Shown: in pieces, positions 42,240 to 55,559 of the stretch
How positions within the stretch are numbered: position 1 is the stretch's first letter
How the letters are laid out: every line of letters begins with the position of its first letter
Assembly: GCA_003260075.1 (NCBI GenBank)
Contig: QLIY01000158.1
Span: forward strand, 127,792 to 191,791
Reading direction: 5' to 3'
From: Phallusia mammillata
Lineage: Eukaryota; Chordata; Ascidiacea; Phlebobranchia; Ascidiidae
Length of the DNA: 64,000 bases
The notes under the pieces: model-generated
Database searches by the model: none
What the model saw: the letters and a program-made list of their open reading frames with translations, nothing else
Told to the model about the DNA's origin: nothing
Translations under genes and position numbers: made by a program

Positions 42240-42335
42240 CAGTGGTTCTTAACCTTTTTCCTTGCTGCACCTCTTTTTGTATTTATATGTGATTCAGCAT
42301 CCCCGCACCCCCTAGGAACAGTTCTCGCACCCCTG
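42240..42335. mobile_element. Short hAT-type MITE with 8-bp target-site duplication
   Basis: The 96-bp unit starts CAGTGGTTCTTAACC and ends CTCGCACCCCTG, imperfect terminal inverted repeats with the CAG...CTG termini typical of hAT elements. It is flanked by perfect 8-bp direct repeats TTCTAGAG at 42232-42239 and 42336-42343. There is no coding capacity, so it depended on a transposase supplied elsewhere. Confidence 0.8.
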
Positions 42336-43750
42336 TTCTAGAGAGAGTTGACTGGAAAGAAAAATATTATCAGAAAAATTTTGACTGAGTTATTTAACAT
42401 AACACCAACTGTTTACGGACATAGGTCTGTTTATCTACCTACAGGTCTACTTAAAAATAGTGTTTACCACAGTGTAAACTGCACTTTCAAAAATCCAGAC
42501 ATCTTGCCCTTAGGGCAAATATGTGCAAAAAAGCCAGAATATAGTTAAGTAAAGATTGGTCAATTAAAGTTGTACCGAAACTGCCTGAAGGTCCAAACAG
42601 TGTCCCGAAAAATCACTCGAAAACACGTTTATTTTTTATTAAATATCTGATATAAAATACTGAGTTTAAAAGATAAAGTGACGGTTTACACAAAAAACTG
42701 CGGAAAACAGAAACAATTGCAAAACTGTTACAGATCTTGTACAGTTCCCGTACGACGACAGTGTACACCTAAGCTTAGTACGAAATTACAAATAATAATG
42801 TAAATTCACAGTAAATTTAAAATAATCATTAACAAAATTTCCAAAAGCACCGAATCAGACAGTTGGTATAGTGGTATGTATAGATTGTTACTCAGTTTAA
42901 ACGGATCAGTTTGGAACTTTTTTAAACGTAAAAATCAGCAAAGCAAAAGTGCGATACTCAATTGACCAATTTTCTAGGTTATTGAGTTTGTGGCATTACA
43001 AAACAAAAAGTTAAAATAATTTGCTAGTAAAAACTGATATTTAACGACAATACTTTATAAATTCAACAAAAAATTTTTACAATGCAATACTATCAGCAGC
43101 AACAATAAGGAATTTGTGTTAAATAGTGCGAGTATAACAAGTGTGAATTAGGTGTCTGTGGCAGATAAAGTGCTAGCAATACAGTTTGTTAAGTTTCCTA
43201 CGTGCCCGGGGACAAACAGCTATGAAGTGCAAAAACAAATATTTTCAGAGTTGTACAGGGGATTAATTGAGTGCTACAGAATGAAGTATAGACTCTGTGA
43301 AAACGATAAAACATGCTACATAAAAAAGACTTGAACTGCATTTTCTACATGTTAAGTAGTGTAAAGTTTCCAAAGCGGACAAACCCTAGACATTTAAACT
43401 GCATTACATGGGGATTGTTGATCAGAAAAAAACTAGGCATAAAAACACTGCTGTTTTGTGCACATAAACATAAATATTACTGCTGAAATGGCTACATAGT
43501 AAAACGGAGTTGTAAACATTATTTTTGCTGTGTAGCATAAGCTTGTTTTCGGCAAGTTTGCATGAAATTTATCCAAAAGTGATGTCGATTTGAAAGCAGA
43601 CTTCAACAAACATACCTTAGTATATTTTTCAGTGCAGTCCGTAGCCATATATGCTCATCTCAGCGTATATGCTTGTGATGAGCGTATTAGAAATAAATAG
43701 AAAATTAGTACCAGTAAAACCCGCTAAGCAATCTTTGGCTCGCGCGCCAG

Positions 43751-46700
43751 TCATCTGATGTGCATCGAAGCGTGATGAGCTCTGTAGCTCCAGAGGGACA
43801 ACTTCCAAATGACGGGAGCCAACAACAAGCTCAAGGTGGTCACACTGAGGATAAGCAGAAAAACCTGGATATGAACAAAACAAACCTTTGAAGTAGTAAA
43901 TAAGCACTAATGTGTTTTCTTTGCATATATTAAAGCAAAAAAAGCTTTCAATGTCAATGTAATAAATGTTTTTAACCGCCAATGTTTAACCATAGACGGT
44001 GTGACATGGATGATGTCATCAGTTTTCAAAGCCTTAAAGTGTTAACGCTAACAATTCTGGGCACACACACGACTGATAATATTAGTACAACGACTTCACT
44101 AATTCATACATATACGGCGACTGAAAGCTTAGTATATTGTTTACAGTGTACACATTTTTGGGAGATCAGGCAGTCGACAGGAACGCCCAAAGAAGGCATA
44201 AACAGCCGCCCTAGCAACAACACGATCTAATAAGGCGAAAAGAAAGTGTTGAGCTACAAAAGAGAATCGGTAGTTTTGGAATGCACCAAATTTGAGCGGA
44301 TCTTTCACGCTTGGAGACAGTAAACATAAATACACTATACATGCTGACAACGAAATTGGAAATCCCGCAGTAAAACTAATGTTGCGTAAAGCGTATTGTG
44401 GATAAATAGTTTACTCAAAAGCATACAAAACCCACATTGGAATCAGTATTCCATAAGTTTTGACAACACTTTTGGTGACAGAAAAAGGTTGATAAATTTG
44501 CATTTTTTGTGTTACTCGTATAGGGTGTTTATACAACAAGTAGGATGAGCTTAGTAGGTGGTAATTGATGTACAAGCATTAGTAGGTGGTGAGCAATAAA
44601 ATATTATTTATACATTGGAAAATGTATAATTTATGTCCCTTACTGGAAAACACAAAAATGTTAACAAAAAACACTACTAGTATGCTAAAACAGTAAAAGG
44701 CCTTCAGGTTTCTGTACGCCTCGTTACCCTGGTTTAAGCGTATGAATCATCGAACTGTTTGTACAATAAAACAAGAGGAAAATTCGTGGATCACTGCCAC
44801 TGAAGTCGCCCGTAATCTGGGATTAGTTGCCGAAACCAGAATATATTTTTCTTGTCTACAACAAACCTCTCTGGAGATAATTTTCAGGTGACGAGCTCGA
44901 CTTCCGAGAACAAACGAGAATTCGGAGACTTGCGCGAGTCCCGATGACACAATCCACTTCAACTTACGGTTTTGAACGGGCAGGACAAAACGAAGAACCA
45001 ACAAGCAGATGAAATACTTCCCTGCAAAAGACGGCTGTTTGAGTTTCTGGTGCAACCTATGCCAAGTTATTTTGTTTTTTAAACTACCCACGATTTTTAC
45101 CGGAAGTTTGTTTGCATTCATTTGGCAATGCTTTATATCCGACATATAAAAGCTGGATCCATCTAATCGTTGCGCAGATCAAGTATGTTATCCAATACGT
45201 TACAAACTAAAACAAATGCACCGGCTCACTAAGTTGCAACTAATGGCGACCATGTAGTCAGGGTAGCGCCATTATACAATATACCACGGGTTGTGTTCAC
45301 ATTTCGGCCGTAATTAGGTTTCAAAGGGAATACCTGATTATATTGCTTTTAAAGGTTCGATAAATTGTTAAACTACCTTGTCCTTTTAAAGTGCTGTAAA
45401 ATACATAACATCGATTAAATATGTTACTTAGGTAACGAGTATAATACGCCCGATTATGGATATGTGGTGTTCTAAAGCCTAACGTTATCTAAGCCCAAAA
45501 TAGCTGAGGCAAAGTTCATAACTTGCGTGTGCGTGTAAAATAAAGGTCAACGCTGACAACTGCTCGCCAAGAAAAGGTTGGCGGTGGTACGGAACGGGAT
45601 GATAAAGGGAACACCGAAAAGCAACGAAACTGGAGCTGGCCGCACAGGAATCTAACAGGAGGGGAGAAAATACCTGCCACGATGATAAGAGTGAGAGAGA
45701 GGAGCAGAGTCAACTCGAGAAACACGAAGGTTGGAAAGACGTGGAAGCCGATGGTGGCGAAGAATATGACGCTGAGAAGATCGTGAACTGCCAAGACTTT
45801 TTGCTCGATCACCTGTGCAAGGTAATAATTACAATATGGTTACATACACAAAGGTCTAAAAATGGTTATTTAGTTCTATTGAAAAACTATAATCTGTTCA
45901 TAAGTTTAATGATGAAAATAACGGCCCAAATAGACATAAAAAGCGACACGCTTTATTGTTCAAACGATTCGGCAAATGCTCATGCCATCATTGGTGATAT
46001 GATTGGCATTATGGAATTTAGGTCTACCTTACTTAACTAATTACTTAACTAACTGGTCAAGTTACTTTAACTCTAATAATGATGAAAATATCGTCATAGT
46101 TGTAACACATATTAAACTTTGCATTTCAAACACACGTAAGGGACAAAATGCAATCAACGCAAAAAAAATTTTTTGGATGTCAAAACAACATAAACATATT
46201 TGCTCCGATGTGTTTGTTTTCTTAACAGTTGCGACAAATCAATTTGGCAAAGTAAACAAAATCAAACATGTCTACAAGGGCAAAAGTTTATGTAAACAGG
46301 CGTACTGCGACCTCCACCCGATGAGCTTAAGGCCTTTCAGTTACTATCACAGATCAATTTGCTGCAAGTAAATAAGAAACTGACAGTTTATCATAAACTC
46401 AATCGAGTCATGTTGAGTCACAATAGAGATGCCACGCAGATGATTGTGGGATTGTTCACAAAACAAGGAACAAGGAACAATTGGTCGAGACTCTCATGAA
46501 ATGGGCCAACGATTTAGCTGTCGATATGAACATGTACCAGAATATAATGAAGGATCAAATCGTGTTAGCGTGACATTGTGTTTTAGCTTCCGACAAGTTG
46601 ACTAATATGTTAGGTGTAAAACGCAAACGTAGTGGTACAGTAATAGGGTAAGTGACACACTACTTGGATTACGACATTGCAAGCCATTGAATATTTGAGG

Positions 46701-49700
46701 GTTTGAGGCATCTTCGTGGCCACTTCAAAACCACTGAACATACTACTTTGCGAAAATGAAGAATACTTACCGCTAGGTGGGACGAGTGAGCAATTATGGT
46801 TCCAGCAACAAAACAACCCAGTTCCATCGAAATGCCAATAAAGCTGGTTGTTATCTGACTAAGGTACATGACAAAGAGCTGAAAAATAAAGTAAAGTTAT
46901 GTGATCACAATATTTCGTGCCAGCAGTTTGCTGTTTGATGATGACTTAATCGCCCCATATTATGTTAAGATTAATCACATTTTGAAAGCAGGCTGTAATT
47001 TGCATGTTCTGCTTAGGATGTATGATAAACCGCCAAAAAAGTTTGAAAACATTTTTTTTATCACAGCATGTTTTTAACTGAACGACCGCTCACTTTTACA
47101 GTTTCCCACAATCTGTAGTTAGTTTAGTTTCCCCAACATATATTACTGTTCAACACTTTATCCAAACGACTTACTGCTCCAAGTAGTTGAAGTTCGCGCG
47201 TCTGCTGAACAATAAGGCGTGAGTAGTGAGGCATAACGTATCTGATGATGACGAACATCGCAACTACAACGACACCTAGTGAGCAGAGTGTTTTGACGAC
47301 GATAAAGGAAACATGAAGAAACACGTCACCAAAGCTGCAAAAATATTATCCTATTCAGTCAAAACAGTTGAACACGCAAAAAATAAATGTTATGGGACAC
47401 AAAACAAGCAACGCGAAACACAACCAAGCAACGGTAACTTCATACCAATGAAATGTTTTTTGTGATTACATTGTCAATTAGAATCAAGGCGACTTTGAAA
47501 ATGCAACATGTTCATCCTTTGCTAGTCACATCACAAAACTGAATATTTATCGTTTTGGAAAAAGTTTTGGTCATGGAGATAGATGGAGGCATAATAAGAA
47601 ATTTTTTACCTGCCCAGTTGCTTTGTTGAAGCAAAACCCGGAAGGATAGCGATAATAAAACCCAACTGTACGTCTTGTACAACCAACATTCCGAGAAGTA
47701 GAGCCGAATATTCGTTGCCAAAAGTGTCCTTACTGCTGCCTGCAAATATTTTTTAACTTTAAAGCAGCGTTGCAAAAAATACAAGACGTTTTACAAAATG
47801 ACAAAGAGCATTATGAAGTCTAGCTTCGACTCTCCAAATTGGCAAGTGTCTGGAATCTAGCTGTGTTAAATATGTACAAAAATATAATTACAGCATATCC
47901 ACAAACATTTTAACTACAACATAGTTATTTAAAACATGTTTATGACTTGCATTATCCAGTATCGTCCAAGGCAAAAAGTATAAGCAAACAGCAATATAAA
48001 GCACTTTAGTTTAGTAAGGTACCATAAGGTTTGCTTACTCTGCAGAAATCTTGTTACAAGTGGGGTACTGGAGAGAGAAAGGCAGGCTGATACAAACGCG
48101 CTTTCTCTCATCGGAGTGTTTTGCATGATCACCGATCCTATCACGATTCCTGTCAAAAACAACGTGTTAAATTAAGAGGTTGTGAGACATTTCAATCTCG
48201 CACTTTAAACTCGTATTTAGCTTGTCACACAGGTTTTTTGATGAAACGGTTTCAAACCAATACTATAAAGTCAACAATAGAGCTAAGAAATGCTAACTTT
48301 AATTATGTCTTTTGCGAGAAACTTCCACAATGTTTTCAGGTTTGGTATTTCTTGCAATGGTATTCATTCTTACAATATAAGTATCTTTGGCCTAGGCGAC
48401 ACGTATTTTTAAAATGTTTTATGGTTTTAGGACTAATTTTATGTTGAACTCATTTCCGAAATAAAACCACGTTGCTCAAACACTTTATAACTCAACGATC
48501 TGTTTTCACCTTGTGAAGTTAAATATATTTCGTACCTGCAAGTATCATAAACAAGGTTGTGAGCAGCGGAACTTGGACGGCAACTTTCCATACTTTTGCT
48601 ACACGCTCATATGAAAATTCCATTCCAGCGCAAAACATAATCATGAAAACTCCCAACTCCCCTATAGTTTCAATTTGAATCTACAGAAAAAACATGAAAA
48701 ATTGTGTTTCGTAATAACTGCGTATATTTACAACAGCAAGGTGAGATGAAGTTTTGCGTCGATTAATTATTAGTACTTAAGTCATGTAGTAAAAAATCAT
48801 TTAGCTTACTATACTTCATCTGTCACACAGAGAGACGATTTAGGGATTTTAACAAAACCTAAATTTCAAAAAGACTGGAATCCCAGGGCGATGTTTTCGT
48901 CATGCGAAAGATTTTGCATCTTTCGGCGAATAATACGCGTCGTCTTTTTCAAATTATACTTAAAAATAGGTAAGTATCTCCGTTTTTATCAAGGTTGAGT
49001 AACAGTTATTAATCGTTACAACATTTTTTGTATATTGGTTAGTGCATCAGCAGACCATAAAATAAAGAGAGGAATGTTTATTTAACAGGTGACAACACCC
49101 ATCGGAACGTAATTGAAAGCAGTAAATTACAAACCATTTCTTGAATGACATTCAGTCCCGATGGTCCCAATATAACTCCGGTGAGAATGTATCCGAATAG
49201 GGAAGGAACGCCGATAAGTTGACACATGAAGCCCAAAGGAACTGACAAAAGCAGCAGCAAGATAATTTCGACGACTAGAACGTGGTCGATAAACGGTGAT
49301 GTGGCATCTTTCTGTCTGTAAACAGGTTACGGATGTAGGTAGGACAAAACCCATTTGCATAAGGAGGTAAATCTCTTAAAAGGAATGTGGTTTAATGGCA
49401 CTGCAAAATGGACTTCTGTATACAGCGTAGTTGCACAGCTTGACATTCTTCTACTTAAATATCACAGAATAAAAAAGTGTCCAAAACTGAGAAAGGCAAC
49501 TAGAAGGGTGGCTTAGCACATATTGCCCTTGCATATACACTATAACCTATTTTAAAACATAAATATATTTCCTATGCTTATTTTGTATTGGGTCCCATAT
49601 TAGCCATCGTCTTTTATAACTTTAGTCGTTTCTGCAGGCAAAAACTCATGGGTCCCCACACATGCAAAGTTGAAAATAATGCAATTCAAGAGATAACCAT

Positions 49701-52700
49701 GAGAAAGTCGGGTGTTGTAAGGTAAAACACAGTGATCGGCACTGGGCTTAAATAATAATACTATGTAGAATACAAACTATAAAATTAGATTCACCCCAGA
49801 TATTGTTTGAAGTATGTCCTATTTAACGTTTTAAAAAACTGACCCATTTTAGGGGGCTAGTGGGGCAACTAATTGGGTCGACATTCAACACACAAACAAA
49901 AAAATATATAAAAACCACAATGACTCAATCAATAGTACTGCAAAATTTCAGCCCAATCCGCCAATGTTTAAAATTTCGACCACTAGAGGTGTTTTGAGCA
50001 ACAACCGTTAATGTTTCTGACGTCATAGGGCTGTTAACAAGCCCCTAACTGCCATGGCGCAAAAACGACCACCAAGCAACCCACCAACGAGCAACATACA
50101 ACTGGTTGCCCTTGTAACACTATTGCTCCAAAGAAATCTTTCGTTTGTGGTGCCCAGTAACATACAAATACGTTTTACACTTTAGGGGCTTGTGGGGTAA
50201 ATGTTAGGACTACAGGGTTGAACACAACAATCGACACCTATAAATGGCATACTATACAAGAAATCCAAATTTCAGCCAATTCTGACACTGTTTAAAAACT
50301 CACCCATTTTAGGGGGCTAGCGGGGTAAATACTGGGGTTATCAACAAAAACAAAGTGGGATGCACATCTACATAACTATATCTACCATCTGTGTAAATTT
50401 CAGCCAAATCCATCAAACATTTGATGGAAAAACGAGTCAGACAAACTTTGGGAAGAAAAAAAAAGGAAGAAAAAATAAGAAAACAAAACAAAAACAATTC
50501 GAGTAAAATCAATATGTGTCCCCTTCAGGGTAGGGGACCCATAATTATAAACATATGACAAGGTTTTCAGTGGTTAAAAATAATGGATTCAAAGCAGCAT
50601 CAGCCATTAAAACTACACTTTTTCACATGAGAAACAGATGTTTCATACATCGCTGTGTGTATCATTGTACCTGGTTAAAATATACTTGTTGTTTTTTGAA
50701 TCAATCAACATATCCAATCTTTCATCCTCACTTTCAGCCATGTTAGCATCTTCAAATTCTGGATAAAGGTTGTCTTCATTTTTCTCCATCACATGTACGA
50801 CAGCTTCAATGTGTGCCCCATTTCGCTAAAAATTGTGTATGTCAGTAAGAAATGGTACAACAGTTTGGTCACATTAAAAAGTCAAATTTCAAACACTTTT
50901 TTGGTGTTGCTTTTATTAAATACCATGAAAGCATTACAAAAGTTTTTAAAATGTCAACTTGAACTTGTGTTTTTTTTCCATTGAAATATCGTGGGTTAAC
51001 AATGATATTATCGATTCAACATAAAGACATTTTTACAGTTTTTAACTTTTTGGTTCTTTGATGGTGAAAACATACCATCATACACATGTTTTATACATCA
51101 GTGCTTTTGCTCACCTGCATTTCATTATCAGACATCATATCTTCTGCAACACTGTCTTGCAGCTGATCTGCAGCATGAGAAATTTCCTTGAGAAGTTCAC
51201 TCATCCAAGAACTATCATTTGTCACATCCATATACTTTTTCATTTCAATCTCAAATTCATTCATCCTGAAAAAGTGACACAATTTTTTTTTAATACTGCA
51301 GATGCCTTAAATATATATTCCAACAAACAAAAACTTTGAAAGATTTATACAAAACCTGTTTAAGCTTCTCTCTTCTTTTAAAGTTGCCATTCTTAAAGCA
51401 TCAAGTCTCTTTTTTCGATTTGCTTTTAATGTGGTTGAATTTCTAAAATCCATTGCCAACGATTTCCGTAAAGCTAAAAATTGAACGAAAAGGTTTGTTT
51501 GTTTCTTAATCAATTTTTATTCTTCAATAAATGTTTAGATACAATATAACTGCCCAAACACCTTGTTCTGCTTCTATCATATCTCTTTCATTTTCTTGCA
51601 ACTCCTCCATGTACATTTCCAAAACATGCAGTTTGAGAATTTTCTCATTTTCGGATAGGTGTTTGGTTTGGTTTACCTTGGGACAAATAACACCACTGCA
51701 TAGCAAAACATATGGTAAACACCACAACATTCTTACCTTGGCCTGCGCTTGTTTCACTTTGTCTTCCATTCTGACTTTCATGTTTGATAAACCACGAAGC
51801 GGTAGACTACCTAAATCTTCTTTAAAAATAAAAAAAACTTTACATAAATTATGCGACACATTATAGCAATATTTAAGTTCAAGTTTAGTTTATTTGCACT
51901 TAAATTAAACAAAAATAGGTTGTAACACAAAGATTGTGCATGCTGGGAAAAAACCTCATGGTCATCCTGTCAGCCACCCCTTACACGAGAAGGTGACAAT
52001 GGCAAAAAAGATGGCGGGCTACAAATGTCCAAAAATGGAGTAATCCAAGTAAACAAAGTGGAAAAATAAAGTGAACGGAAACTAATAAGCAATTAAATAA
52101 TCTGGAAAAACAAAGTAAACAGAAACTAAAAAGGAGTAGCGGAGGGCAAAAAAGATGGCAATTAAAAAAAGATTTTTCTGCAACATACTTTGTTTGGATT
52201 TGCTTGAATCCTGTGGCAAATTTCTGATAATCTCTTGAACATTTCGCTTCACATTCTGATTATTCTGAGCAAAATACAACGATTGTGTTTATAATATTAA
52301 ATGTACAAGTTATACATTAATTGTCCCCAACTTAATTTTTTACGGACCAGAAACAATCTTCAAAGTAACCTGAGAGCCTCACTAATTACCTACAACACTT
52401 TTAAAATGCTCAAACTAAATGATATTTCAAGTTTTTCCACACAAAAAATTTGGATCTCAATTAGGTTGTGGCTGAGTGTTTGAGCCCTTGCTATTTCAAA
52501 TGACTGATTGTAAATAAAGTTGGTGCTAATATGCTATTGGGCTGAGTACCATGTATTATGTAACATTTTTCAGGATTTTTGCCTTTATAGATAGGTTTAT
52601 TTATGATATACTTCATCAGCAGCAGAGATCTATTGTTTCTGATCTAGGCATTAAACCATTACAAAAGTTTTGATCAAAGCTTAATTAAGCTGCAGACAGT

Positions 52701-53984
52701 GCACATTGTTTCAACTTATGTTGTCTCATGGCTGCATCCATAGTCAATATGGCCTATTTTCGGTCACAAATTGCAATGATGAGACCTTATACATTGGAAC
52801 ACTGTCTGCAGCTTATCATTTTTTGGCTTGATACTTTTACAAAGCTTACTTAGTTTACACCAGCGGTTCTTTACCCTTTTTTTGTCCACGCCCCCCTAAG
52901 GTGTTTGTCGGGCACATCACGCCCCCCCTCCCTCCCCCTGAAACAGGCAAAAAACGACTTAACACATGCAGCAATGGAACTACCAGAAGTTTCCGTTGCC
53001 TATGTTGTAAACCAAGGATCACCTAATTACGGTGTTAAAGATTGTGCAAACATGCATAATGAATTTTAGTAATAACTTTATCTGGTCTAACAGGATTATC
53101 CCCCCCCCCTTCCGTTGCCTATGTTGTAAACCAAGGATCACCTAATTACGGCCCGGGCGTGTTAAAGATTGTGGTAGAATAAACAAGCATTAGTGGTATG
53201 AGACACTTTTATATTTTTCATAATTTCACAATTAAACAGCGGCACAATCTGAACCCCCCCCCCCCCCCCCCCCCCCCAGCAGTTTGTTACGTCACAGACA
53301 AAAGCAAAGAATAGTAATTGTGTGCAAACAATTGCCTTTTTTTAGTTCTTTGTGGTAGAATAAACAAGCATTAGTGGTATGCGACACTTTTATATTTTTC
53401 ATAATTTTACAATTAAACAGCGGCACAATCTGAATACAAACAAGATCTTGGTAAGGAACCCTCGGCTGTCTTGTCAAATTTGCCTCGTGAGTGCCAGTTT
53501 GGGAAAGGCTGCGTCACAGGGCCCCGTATGTCGTTATTCAAAAATTGTGTTTTGCATCATAACATTCATTTCTTTTTTGAAAAATGATTGTGCTCACAAA
53601 CAATACACTACACTTGCAAAATTAATTTTAGGTGGAGGTGAGTCCAAAGGTAAATAAATTTGTTTATTTAACTTTTCGCTCATGCCCCCCCTTGGAAATG
53701 TCTGGCGCCCCCCTGGTTAAGAACCACTGGTTTACACAAAATGAGTTGTATTCAGCTTGCCCTTAACCTAATAAAGCATGACACTAGAAACAAATTATAT
53801 ACAACCTACTTTCTGCTTTTTCTAAAAATACCTTAGGACATGTCTAGGGGTTGTGAAACAATCCCTAACTGACACATACCTGTTTTTTATTTATCTGCCT
53901 TCCAGGCATGTCTTTGATTACATGACAGGTTGCAGCCTGAATTAACAATAACATCAGGGAAAAAAGGGCAATTTTGTTCAACAT
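43751..53984 (-). CDS. tmco3: TMCO3 homologue: coiled-coil plus Na+/H+ exchanger-type membrane protein
   Basis: Exons in order: 53880-53984, 52189-52264, 51737-51819, 51562-51676, 51356-51473, 51115-51265, 50671-50825, 49135-49315, 48536-48680, 48039-48149, 47610-47739, 47175-47334, 46771-46878, 45674-45812, 44867-45021, 43751-43844 (TGA 43751-43753). Phases agree except for one missing exon of about 20 bases before the last. Total is about 680 aa, close to human TMCO3. The protein starts [17 protein letters not shown], a signal peptide. A coiled-coil region follows ([20 protein letters not shown]), then [13 protein letters not shown] and a CPA2-type transporter domain with [54 protein letters not shown] and [17 protein letters not shown]. 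The last exon gives [17 protein letters not shown]3 belongs to the monovalent cation:proton antiporter 2 superfamily; its transport role is inferred from the family. Confidence 0.96.
44319..44334 (-). CDS. tmco3: Candidate TMCO3 micro-exon (tentative)
   Basis: Human TMCO3 has VYLLILS between ISRE and VTTLSLLL. Here the exon ending 44867 gives ISRE and the last exon needs two bases before its first T. A 16-base segment after the acceptor TGTATAG encodes YLCL. If exon 15 ran 7 bases further, to a GTTGTA donor, the product would read ISREVLYLCLLVTTL, with the same length as human and correct phases on both sides. Both donors (GTTGTA and GTCTCC) are weak, so this is only a candidate. Confidence 0.3.
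46268..46573 (+). pseudogene. Degenerate or unresolved reading frame inside a TMCO3 intron
   Basis: It lies on the opposite strand to TMCO3, in the intron between exons 13 and 14. From ATG 46268 the frame starts [10 protein letters not shown]. After a one-base shift it reads [20 protein letters not shown] and [16 protein letters not shown], amphipathic helix-like sequence. Near a 7-base tandem repeat (AAGGAAC twice) the frame breaks again and resumes as [20 protein letters not shown] to TGA 46573. No introns fit the breaks. This looks like a processed or decayed gene copy; the parent is not recognised. Sequencing error or chance are the alternatives. Confidence 0.3.
49648..50542. mobile_element. 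Interspersed element, copy 2 (ATGGGTCCCC ends), in a TMCO3 intron
   Basis: Same family as 12275-13289: it starts ATGGGTCCCCACA and ends CCCCTTCAGGGTAGGGGACCCAT. The right end can fold with a GTCCCCT/AGGGGAC stem. Three internal blocks, near 49842, 50165 and 50302, share TTTAGGGG followed by GGGG-rich sequence. No coding frame was found. It sits between TMCO3 exons 7 and 8. Confidence 0.6.
52687..52814. mobile_element. 128-bp palindromic element (MITE-like)
   Basis: The ends are long inverted repeats: the left begins AAGCTGCAGACAGTG and runs to TTGTCTCAT, the right is its approximate reverse complement ending CACTGTCTGCAGCTT. The arms are about 40 bases, with a short centre. A single arm also occurs at 28727-28769, which shows it is interspersed. 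No flanking duplication was identified here. Confidence 0.55.
52861..53729. mobile_element. 869-bp hAT-type non-autonomous element with internal duplications
   Basis: It starts CAGCGGTTCTTTACCC and ends GGTTAAGAACCACTG, inverted repeats of the hAT type, and is flanked by perfect 8-bp duplications GTTTACAC at 52853-52860 and 53730-53737. Two internal segments are repeated: CCGTTGCCTATGTTGTAAAC with about 40 further bases (near 52990 and 53110), and GTGGTAGAATAAACAAGCAT with about 65 further bases (near 53172 and 53352). A run of 24 C lies at 53254-53277. It is inserted in TMCO3 intron 1 and has no transposase frame. Confidence 0.85.
53254..53277 (+). repeat. Homopolymer run of 24 C
   Basis: An uninterrupted C run inside the hAT-type element at 52861-53729. 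It marks the left side of the second internal duplication. Confidence 0.95.
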
Positions 53985-54516
53985 TGCATTAATCTTGTGG
54001 TGATGGCAGACACATTTGTTTATTTTCCTGCAAACCTACAAATAACCAAAAAAACATGAAACAGACAAATAAAACAAAAATTTTATGACTTCATTGCTAC
54101 AGTATATATATTCAAGTTATTAGTGAAATAAACATTGTGTGACAAATTCATTTTAGATCTTTACAAATTGCAAATTTAAGTCAAAGAATATTATAATATA
54201 TCTATTGTAAAGCAGCCACAAATTACCAAATATCAAGAGTATTAAGGCTGTTATTAGTTGTACACAATGTAACGTCGGAATAAAATTACATTTGCCAGAA
54301 GAGCTCTTTAAAATTGGTACACAATGTACGTACTCAAGTATGATAACTGGATAGCTGAAATATTACACATAAATAGCAAATACATATGAAGCATTTTCTT
54401 ATTAAATGAAGATGTAATATATGGAAACAAAAGCGAAGGGCAAGCACTTACCCAACCTTCATTTCTGATAACATTCCAGTAAATTAAAGCTTTTTATACC
54501 TTCTGTTCATTTTCAG

Positions 54517-55481
54517 TACACACGTAGAATCAGAAGCATCTAAAACAATTTATTGGCGAGCTGAACCCTTTCGCCCTTGTCCCTATGTGCTTTGTTACAA
54601 ACATTTTAAACATTTATGAAATAGTTAAATCAAATATATTTAATGCATTTTTTAAAATTATTAACTATTTACCTCGCTTTGTAGTTGAATACGAACCGCC
54701 TGTTGAGTGTCGTTACCGGCAGATTACAGAACGACACTTTGCCTTTATTGACGTTTTGGGGGATGTACCTTGAGTGTTTCCCAATTTTTTTTAAATGGCC
54801 TAGTTTAGATCATTTTAAAATTTAAAATTTTCTTGTTGCTAACAAGTTTGTTTGTTTATGTTCTGCTATCTTAGTGGAATTAAATCAATTTATACAGTGT
54901 ACAGTGCACACGATATTAATTACAAGTCATCGAACCAAAGCTTCATGGTACTTTGTTGGGTCGCAAAAACATATATTTTTAACTTGAACCAAGTACTGCA
55001 GCGAGGTGTTTATTCGAGGTACATCTTAAAAGAATAACCAGGGGTGGCCAACTTGTTAGTCGTTAAGATCGACGAAAATTTTCTTAATTGTACACTATCG
55101 ACTGATCAGTAATAATTTGCCACTGACACAAAGCAATAACGCAAATTTCCGCATGGGATTTGTTCGACAGTTACAACATATTTATAGTCATGAGTTTTGT
55201 TGTCAAGCATCACCTAGTTCTTACTACAATAAAACGTCGTATATGTTCATATTTTTCAAACTTTTAAATATCCCCAATCAATTGCAACTACTTCGTTAAC
55301 CCCCCCCCCCACACTCAAGTTGTGACGACAAACATTGTAGTTGTTACGACATAATTTGTTGCCAAAATTGTTATGCAACAAAGAAAGTGACATGTACATT
55401 ATTATTGTCTCATTGCACATTTGTGCGTTGTGTCAAAATGTCAGAAGTGCTGTTTTACATTATTAAATTTGTTTTTCAATT

Positions 55482-55559
<78 letters not shown>

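Larger units (their letters stand above)
33599..43750. other. 10-kb region with no recognised gene; probable MBNL 5' region
   Basis: The first MBNL exon listed starts with an acceptor site, so at least one 5' exon and a promoter must lie at higher coordinates. None could be placed: no exon gave an ATG in the required phase 1. Most open frames are short. GC-richer stretches at about 37.1-37.4 and 37.85-38.2 kb are candidate promoter or 5' UTR sequence. A run of AAAC repeats sits near 41211-41235. The block at 41836-42062 is reported separately. Confidence 0.45.

Noticed and set aside
43727-43850. Minus-strand frame of [10 protein letters not shown] type, similar in look to one at 58930-59036
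   Set aside because: The correct frame of this exon is the TMCO3 C-terminus ([13 protein letters not shown]). The resemblance in the other frame is accidental.
43862-43890. 21-base minus-strand segment as the missing TMCO3 exon
   Set aside because: It would leave an intron of only 20 bases and the phase does not match either neighbour.
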